From: Ctenosaura bakeri
Taxonomy: Eukaryota > Chordata > Lepidosauria > Squamata > Iguanidae
Length of the DNA: 64,000 bases
NCBI GenBank assembly: GCA_948474755.1
Contig: CAOLHI010000388.1
Location: forward strand, 372,001-436,000
Direction: 5' to 3'
The notes below the pieces were generated by a model. That model was not told the DNA's origin. It was given only the letters and a program-made list of their open reading frames with translations, and did no database searches. Of this stretch, positions 57,629 through 64,000 are shown in pieces. Position 1 is the first letter of the stretch. Each line of letters begins with the position of its first letter. Position numbers and translations under genes: made by a program.

Positions 57629-58629
57629 AAGACCCATACATATTTCTACAATCTGCATGTGCACACACACCTGTGGATCCAAATTCAGGATGGCGCAATC
57701 TGTCTGTTACTTTCTGTAACTTTTGCATATTTTTTAGGCACAGATTTTCCCCCTTCCATATCTACGTAAGTTTGCACTTTTTAAAGAAAAACGTCTGCAT
57801 GGAAATTCATGTCCGTTTTTGTTGGCCATTTTCCTTTATATTCTCATAAGTTACTTTTCCCTAACATATACCTTTTTGTATGCGCTTTTCCTGAATGTAC
57901 ACATTTTAACATATATTTTAAAATCAGAAGGTAGCACTGTGAACATCTGGAGAAGTGCAAAAGCTGAAGGATAATTGCATTCCGATTAGCATATTACTTC
58001 ACAAAGTGTGAATTAGGGTCAGTTGGCATTAAAATGCGAACCGAATGAATTTTGCCTGCATCCCTAATCCACATCACCGTCATCGCACAAAACAATTTGC
58101 TTGACTTTATGCAGAGGGGAGATGAATTTCATCAGACTATAAATCCTGAATGTTGAATAAGATTCGTCTGGTGACCTTCTGAGTAATGCACCCCTCACTG
58201 AAGAACAGGCACCAAATGATGCAATACTGAGAACAATAATGATGCATTAGTGAGATCATCTCTGATGATGGAATGTGCACAAGATGGAAAAGAGCAAATT
58301 ATGGGCAATGAACCAGTTGTTCTGCTCATAGTCAGAATTAGCCCTGCCAAAAAAGGAAGAGGGAAGAAAGGAGAAGGACAGTCCAAAGTGTGTTTTTCCA
58401 TCTTTATACCCATGTCAATCGATTCAAGCATTTTTAGCTGAGCAAGCACCTGTCTTGCAACCCATTAATTAAATTTAAATACATTTGCATATTATCAAAA
58501 CCCCAGTGTAGATTAATGTAAGGCTATAGAAGGAGCTTGGAATAAATGCAAACAGTATAGCAAACAGAAACAGCCACTCACAGTACCAAAGAATGGCTGT
58601 CTTGGATATTTTCTTTTTCAGTCCATGCT
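57629..58629. other. Unassigned intergenic sequence
   Basis: No coding motif; there is a weak TTTGCACTTTT-type repeat at 57765-57790. Confidence 0.35.
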
Positions 58630-59164
58630 ACAATATTGTTGCTTGTTGTTGTCATTTCTTTTCACATTGGCTTAGACTTATGGTGACACTACAAATGAGA
58701 CTCCAAATCTCTCTAATTAAAAACCCTTCTCTGTTCTTACAGGGTCAGGGCTGTGGCTTCCTTGATTGAGTCAATCCATGTGTAATGTAGTCTTTCTCTT
58801 TCCCTACTGCTTTCCACTTTATTGAGCATTACTTTCCTTTCCAGTGGTCACTTCCTGTCATAATATGTCCAAAATAAGATAGCCTCAGTTTAGTCATGAT
58901 TGATTTGTCTTGGATTGATTTGCCTTCAGACCTATTTATTTGGTTGGTTATTTATTTATTTGCTTACTTACTTACTCACTTTTTATATTATTGAGATTAT
59001 TCTTATTTTTCTGTCTGTGATATCCTTAGCACTTTCCCCTAGCACCACTTTCCAAGGAGCTTCAGTTTAGTCATTTTGGTTTCCAGCAAGAAATCAAAGG
59101 CTTCATTTGCTTTGAAAGTCCATGATATCCATAGAATTTTCCTTCAACACTACATTTCAAGTTA

Positions 59165-59631
59165 CAATGAGCCCTCTATTTTTGTGGGGGTTGTGGCACA
59201 AGACCTCTGTGAAAGTGGAGAAAACAGGAATAAAAACAAAATGAAATAAAAATAATGAATGGTATTTTTCTTATCTGATAACACTTCTTTAGGAATCTCT
59301 AGGTCCTCCACTACAAATCTATGGTCAATTTCTGGCAGAAGTTGATCATAGATTCATGCTGGATGACTAAGCAATGCATGGAGAAGTGTTCCCTCTAGGA
59401 ATATCTACGTCCTACAATGCAACTCTGTGGTCCACTTCTGGCAGAGGTATACTACAGAATCATGCCATAGGACATAGAGACTCCTAGAAAGAACATATTT
59501 TTTCTGTGGTAGAGACACATAGAGTAGTTTTTTCCCCCTTTTTTAAAAAAGCAATTAATTAATTAATTAAAAATAACCTGCAAATAATCAAATCCACAAG
59601 TGCTGACCCTGTGAATGTGGAGAGCCAATTG
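59165..59631. mobile_element. Tigger-like DNA transposon inside Bov-B
   Basis: CAATGAGCCCTCTATTTTTG and GTGGAGAGCCAATTG flanked by TA (59163-59164, 59632-59633). It contains an (AATT)n run at 59552-59570. Confidence 0.75.
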
Positions 59632-59690
59632 TAGTTGATTAGTTTTGCCTCTCACTTCTCCTCACTGTCCAGCTTTTGCAACCATACTGA

Positions 59691-60083
59691 GGCCCTTTCC
59701 ACACCTTACTTTGTTCCGGCGCCAGGGTGCGGGGATCATGCGAGCAGCCACTGCCAAGAGGCTCTCCCTTCCCTGCTGCTTCAGCTGCACACGAGCTGCC
59801 TGCTCGCGTGAGAGCCCCGCCTCTTCCTTCCACAGTGCAGCCTGGGAACTTCCCAGGCTACAATGGGGCAGAAAGTTTGACCGGCCTGGCTCCAGAAGCT
59901 CCGCACGACAGGTAAGTGCATGCAGGGCCCGGGAGCAATGCGCAATCGCACACCATTTTCGGCTACAAGCTGAAAATGAAAAGGTGTATGATTGGCCCTT
60001 GGAGCGTCGCACAATTGTGAGTGTGTCGTGCAGATCATTCCTCGCAATTGCGCAATGCTCCAGGCCTCCATGCGAAAAGGGCC
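59691..60083 (+). mobile_element. GC-rich inverted-repeat DNA transposon, copy 5
   Basis: TIR GGCCCTTTCCACAC and complement TGCGAAAAGGGCC. Donor-like ACAGGTAAGT at 59908-59917, short hairpin 59954-59978, long hairpin 59994-60066 with loop core TGTCGTGCAGATC. The 3-bp duplication is not clear (TGA versus ATA). Confidence 0.82.
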
Positions 60084-60622
60084 ATAGCAATTGGAAATAC
60101 TGGACAGAGACCATCCTGACTATGGTATATATGCTGCAACACATTGAATTATAATACCCTCCAAAACAATCAGGTACGCCCATAAAGTGAATGTATAAGT
60201 GGGATATGAAAATCTCTCTGTCTCCAATTTTACCTTCATTTTCTTCCTGGTCTTCTTTCTTTCATCAGGTTGTGACACAACTTAGTTTTTTTCTTTTTTT
60301 CATTAAAATCTATACACATTTTGTATCATTCTGCCTTACCTGTTTAACTTAGTAAGCTGAACATAATTGTATGTGAAACAGGATTGGACTTGTAAGAAGG
60401 AGGTGTGAAAACTGGAGGAAGGAACATCAACAATCTGATATGCAGATGATGCCATATTACTAGCAGAAAATAGCAGACTTGGAACAATTGCTAAAGAAAG
60501 TCAAGCCAGAAAGTCCAAAGGCAGGTTTACAGTTCAATATTAAGAAAACAAAAATAATGACCACAGATGATTTACATAACCTTAAAGCAGATGACTGTAG
60601 TCAAGAAATCAGAAGATGACTA

Positions 60623-61421
60623 GGGCCCTTTCCTCACCATACTTCAATTGCGAGATGTTCCAACGTCATCGTGGGATTGTCAATGGTGGATTGGGCCCGA
60701 TATGCAGGTTCTTTTCTTCTGCTGGCTCCTGGACATTCGTGGGAGGGCACTAGATTGCACCTGGTGCGTGTTCTTCAGCTCAGCATCCTAGGCCATTTCT
60801 AGATCTGGCTGTGTCCCTGCCCAACTGCCCTGATTGGTCCCTTCCCTTCCCCTTCCCCTTCCCCTTCCCCTTCCTCTTTTTCTGGCACATGTGCTAACAT
60901 TAGCATGATAAATGGTGGCAATCTATTGATAGATGGTGACAGCAGGTGATATTGTGCTAACGTGCTAATGGTGGCACCAACTTAAAAAAAAAAGGAATTT
61001 GGCTGGACCCTGGAGCTGATGTCGTCATGGGGATCAGAGGTGACGTCACCCCTGGGAGGCCTTCCTGGTGGACATATCCTCATGTGTTTGCCAGTGCATC
61101 GAGGGCAGCAGCTGACCTGCTACTGGGTGGAGCTTCCCCTGAGAGTTGCTGAGGGAGAGGCAGGCAGAGACTGGCCAAACCCTGCCCACTCCTGGCTCAT
61201 TTACAGGAGGACACTAGATGGAGGCTCCGCATGGGCTCAGCTCTTGCGATTGCTGTAGGAAAGGCCAGTTATTTTCGAGTTGTCCCCAAAAATGAAAAAC
61301 AGAGGGATTAGCCTGCAGCTGGGATAGACCTAATTGGCAACAACATCATACGGTAAAATGGCTTCTCAAGCAGAAGCAGAGGGTTACTGATATGGATTTG
61401 AGATGCCATGCGAAAAGGGCC
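60623..61421. mobile_element. Long inverted-repeat DNA transposon (3-bp TSD) inside Bov-B
   Basis: Ends GGGCCCTTTCCTCACC and ATGCGAAAAGGGCC, with CTA on both sides (60620-60622, 61422-61424). Excising it restores the Bov-B reading order. 799 bp, the longest family member in the window; no transposase motif recognised. It contains the pyrimidine array at 60841-60875. Confidence 0.8.
60841..60875. repeat. (CCCCTT)n array
   Basis: Five or six CTTCCC-type hexamer units. Confidence 0.9.
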
Positions 61422-61939
61422 CTAGGACTTGGAAGGGCAGCTTTAATGGAACTAGACATGATCCTGAAGTATAAAGATATATAATTGAATACGAAAATTA
61501 GGATTATCCAAGCTATTGGATTTCTGATTTCTATGTATGGTTGTGAAAGCTGGACAGTGAAAAAAGCCGATAAGAAGAAAATCAATTCATATGAAATGTG
61601 ATGCTAGAAAAAAGTTCTATTAAAAAGACAAATGAATGGGTCCTAGAGCAAACTAAACATGAACTCTCCCTAGAAGCGAAGATGACTAAACTGAAGCTGT
61701 CATACTTTGTCCATATCATGAGAAGACCTGACTCACTGCAAAAGACAATAATACTTGGTAAAGTAGAAAGCAGTAGGAAAAAAAGAAAGACCACATTACA
61801 GATGGATAGATTCAATCAAAGAAGACATATCCCTGAATCTGCAGGACCTGAACAGGGAGCTTGACAATAGGATGACCTGGAAGTCTCTCCACCATAAGTT
61901 GAAACTGATTTGATGGTAGTTAAAAACATCATTCCAGTC

Positions 61940-62290
61940 TGATTTCAAGGTGCTTGTGATGAGTCTGAGGTCTAAAAGGCTTGACACCTCAGTTCTTGAA
62001 GGAACAGCTCTCTTTGAGGTCCGCTGGATGGTCCCTCCTTCCTTTGTGGTCCCACCAATGGAATCAATGCATATGGTAGAATGTGGATGGGAGCTTCCTC
62101 TGCTGTGCCACCCTAATTGTGGAGTGCCCTCTTCTAAGAGGTCCAATTGGCATTGAAGATGGCTTTATTCTGATGATTTTACACAGTTGGTACATGATTG
62201 TGGTTTTAAACTGTTGTACCTTGTTTTAAATTGTAGTATGGTTTAATATGCTTTTAGGTGGTTGAAATTATCTTTCACTTTCTAAATTCT
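61940..62290 (+). mobile_element. Possible LINE 3' region
   Basis: GAGGTCCGCTGGATGGTCCC followed by an AT-rich TTTTAAACTGTTGTACC tract is reminiscent of an L2 coding end and 3' UTR. Weak. Confidence 0.25.
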
Positions 62291-63034
62291 TTTATTTAGA
62301 AATTTAAGAATTTAGATTTTTTTTTTTAAGAATTTAGAATTGGACACCACCCTAAGATCTTCTGATACAGTCAGAGAAACAAATATTTTAATAAAATAAA
62401 AAGAATAAAATTATTTTTCCCTCATTAAAATGAATGGAAATGACATGGAATAGATTTGATGGCAGGGAAAAGAGTATATCCTTGAAAACAGATCTGCCCA
62501 TCTCTGCCAGCTGCCATTGCCTGGTTCATAGGTTGCTGCCCAAGACAGGTGCCTTTGCTGTGTGTATAGATTGTCTCAACATTCAAATAACACACCATTT
62601 GGACTTACAGTGAAATAAGAAGTAAGATCCCAAAGCAGATCTGCAAAGTAGGTCCTGTACATTCGGTGGTTGCATTCCATATGCTCTCTGCATAAGTTCA
62701 TCTTCTTCTACTTTAAGAAAGTATGCATTATCATTCTGAGATTACAAGTCCCTGATTAATACTATAAATATTGATCTGGAAGGAAGCTGATAAAAATGAA
62801 GCATTGCGGTGAGCATGACAGAAAGGTTTCACTGTGTGAACATATTGACTGATGTGCTTCCTAGATGCAAATTGCTGATTTTTGTTGGAAGGTTTGGTAA
62901 CCGTATCTTTGAGGCATAACAAATCAATCTGATATATAAAAGGTTGTTTTCAGATTTCAGAATGAGGAAAGTGTATGCATGAGTTTGGAGAAATTATTCT
63001 GCTAAACAAACAACCATTGTGTACAACTGTAATG
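62291..63034. other. Unassigned AT-rich intergenic sequence
   Basis: AGAATTTAG/CTAAATTCT inverted blocks at 62280-62340. No gene recognised. Confidence 0.35.
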
Positions 63035-63036
63035 AT

Positions 63037-63107
<71 letters not shown>
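63035..63107. repeat. (TTCT)n microsatellite
   Basis: About 18 uninterrupted TTTC units, the purest array in the window. Confidence 0.97.
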
Positions 63108-63544
63108 GAATTATGTTTTGGGCAAAACTATACTCCAGACTTCAGTCCTTTGAAGCCTGGATAGAGAGGGAGGAGAAATGTATTCACTTTGCATTTTAAT
63201 GTGAGCCCACCTAATTTGCACTTCACAAACCAACGTGCAAACCCAAACACCATTATTCATTGGTATTCACACTTCTCCAACTCCTGTGATCCAACTCTCT
63301 GGTTAAAAAAATTGGGTACAAAAATGCATATATGAGGGGGAATTGCTCACTGCTATAAATGCATTAGTGAAGAACAACAGACAAAGTGTGTTATATCAGA
63401 GAAAAGTGCTTCCAAAAAGATACATACTAGGCACACTAATGAGGTTTCTCTGACTAATGACTGGGGCTGGCCTCATCATTAGGAAAGAGCAAAGCTATTG
63501 CTTCAGGTGGCAAATTCTGAGGCGCATCAGTGACAGCAAGAGCC
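63108..63544. other. Unassigned intergenic sequence
   Basis: No gene or repeat end recognised. Confidence 0.4.
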
Positions 63545-63769
63545 AGTGGAATGTGGTAATCTGAATGTGGAACAAAAAAACCAGTGTTTGTATCCCCACT
63601 TGGCCATGGAAACAAATTGGGTGACCTTGGGTTAATCACACTTTCTCAGCCTTAGAGGAGGGCAATGGCAAACCCACACTGAAGAAGTTTTGCCATGAAA
63701 ATCCTGTGATAGCTTCTCACCTTAGGGTCACCATAAGTCACAAATGACTTGAAGGCACACTACAACAGA
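63545..63769 (+). mobile_element. tRNA-derived SINE (squamate type)
   Basis: GTTTGTATCCCCACTTGGCC (B-box region), GGGTGACCTTGGGTTAATC, TCTCAGCCTTAGAGGAGGGC, GATAGCTTCTCACCTTAGGG, ending GAAGGCACACTACAACA. Confidence 0.8.
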
Positions 63770-63794
63770 AGTGACAGCTCCCCCATCATGTTGC

Positions 63795-64000
63795 TGTTAT
63801 TGTGCAGCTTCAAGTTGTTTACAACTTATGATGCCCCTAAGGTGAACCTATCACAGGGTTTTCTGAAGCTGAGAGTGTGTGATGCACTCAAGATCACCCA
63901 GCGGGGTGTCCATGGCAGGGAATCATACCCTGGTCTCCAGGGTCATAGTCCAATACTCAAATTACCACTATACTGGCTTTCAGGCCCTGCAATTTGTAGA
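63795..64000 (-). mobile_element. tRNA-derived SINE (squamate type), inverted, cut by window end
   Basis: CTTCAAGTTGTTTACAACTT, CCCTAAGGTGAACCTATCAC, GGGAATCATACCCTGG (B-box complement), CCAATACTCAAATTACCACT. It lies tail to tail with the previous SINE, 25 bp apart. Confidence 0.8.

Larger units (their letters stand above)
58630..60160 (-). mobile_element. Bov-B (RTE) LINE 3' part, inverted, interrupted twice
   Basis: TTGTTGTTGTCATTTC at the left is the complement of the Bov-B/SINE tail. ATATGTCCAAAATAAGATAG and TCACTGTCCAGCTTTTGCAA correspond to the complement of the conserved C-terminal coding region also seen at 61500-61900. Interrupted by a Tigger-like element (59165-59631) and a GC-rich element (59691-60083). 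All frames are broken. Confidence 0.75.
60395..61920 (+). pseudogene. Bov-B (RTE) LINE reverse transcriptase remnant, split by a DNA transposon
   Basis: Bov-B is an RTE-clade LINE. In the plus strand, INNLRYADDAILLAENS (YADD catalytic motif) is readable from about 60428, and FNIKKTK-like sequence follows. After the insert at 60623-61421, GLGRAALMELD resumes in the same coding order, then MYGCESWTVKKADKKK at about 61530-61580, and the C-terminal region to about 61920. Several stops and frameshifts break the frame. The N-terminal endonuclease is absent. Confidence 0.8.

Overview
This window looks like intergenic nuclear DNA from a squamate reptile (lizard or snake). The basis is the combination of transposable elements: CR1 LINE 3' ends with the sauropsid-type tail, Bov-B (RTE) LINEs with a YADD reverse transcriptase motif, tRNA-derived SINEs ending in ACAACAAC-type tails, a 5S-rRNA-derived SINE, and abundant short inverted-repeat DNA transposons. 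Species cannot be assigned. I found no supportable host protein-coding exon, tRNA, rRNA or CRISPR array. The only coding region with recognisable protein motifs over a long open frame is a 5'-truncated CR1 reverse transcriptase at 36273-37412 (minus strand), whose catalytic motif reads FEDD instead of FADD.

Layout. 0-10 kb: a three-level nest (inverted-repeat element inside a solo LTR inside a Tigger-like element), LINE remnants, and two more minus-strand solo LTRs. 10-17 kb: a Tigger-like element, a hAT-like element interrupted by a GC-rich inverted-repeat element, two further GC-rich elements and a SINE. 17-26 kb: three plus-strand solo LTRs separated by foldback MITEs. 26-31 kb: a 1.15 kb hAT-like element with an exact 8-bp target duplication inside a MITE, a SINE and another GC-rich element. 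31-38 kb: a CR1 3' fragment, two solo LTRs 85 bp apart (one with a MITE inside, one with a SINE inside), then a CR1 inserted in an inverted-repeat element and a SINE split by a related element. 38-50 kb: mostly unassigned sequence with MITEs, SINEs, a second hAT-like copy, a solo LTR, a LINE tail interrupted by a MITE, a Tigger-like element and an 80-bp-period minisatellite. 50-64 kb: two more solo LTRs, CR1 and Tigger-like pieces, two divergently oriented Bov-B remnants each interrupted by DNA transposons, and SINEs at the right edge.

The most interesting signal is a family of non-autonomous elements with TIRs of the form GGCCCTTTTCGCAC and 3-bp target-site duplications. They range from GC-rich 360-660 bp forms to ~200 bp foldback MITEs. 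Five GC-rich copies (801-1456, 12109-12470, 14089-14636, 29534-29964, 59691-60083) keep the same internal order: a CAGGTAAGT-type splice-donor sequence, a short hairpin about 35-45 bp downstream, then a long hairpin before the TIR. The hairpin arms differ in sequence between copies yet still pair. Eleven solo LTRs with TGTTAC...GTAACA-type ends, mostly with perfect 4-bp duplications and no internal regions, are the other striking property. All boundaries were read by eye; family names should be confirmed by a repeat-library search.
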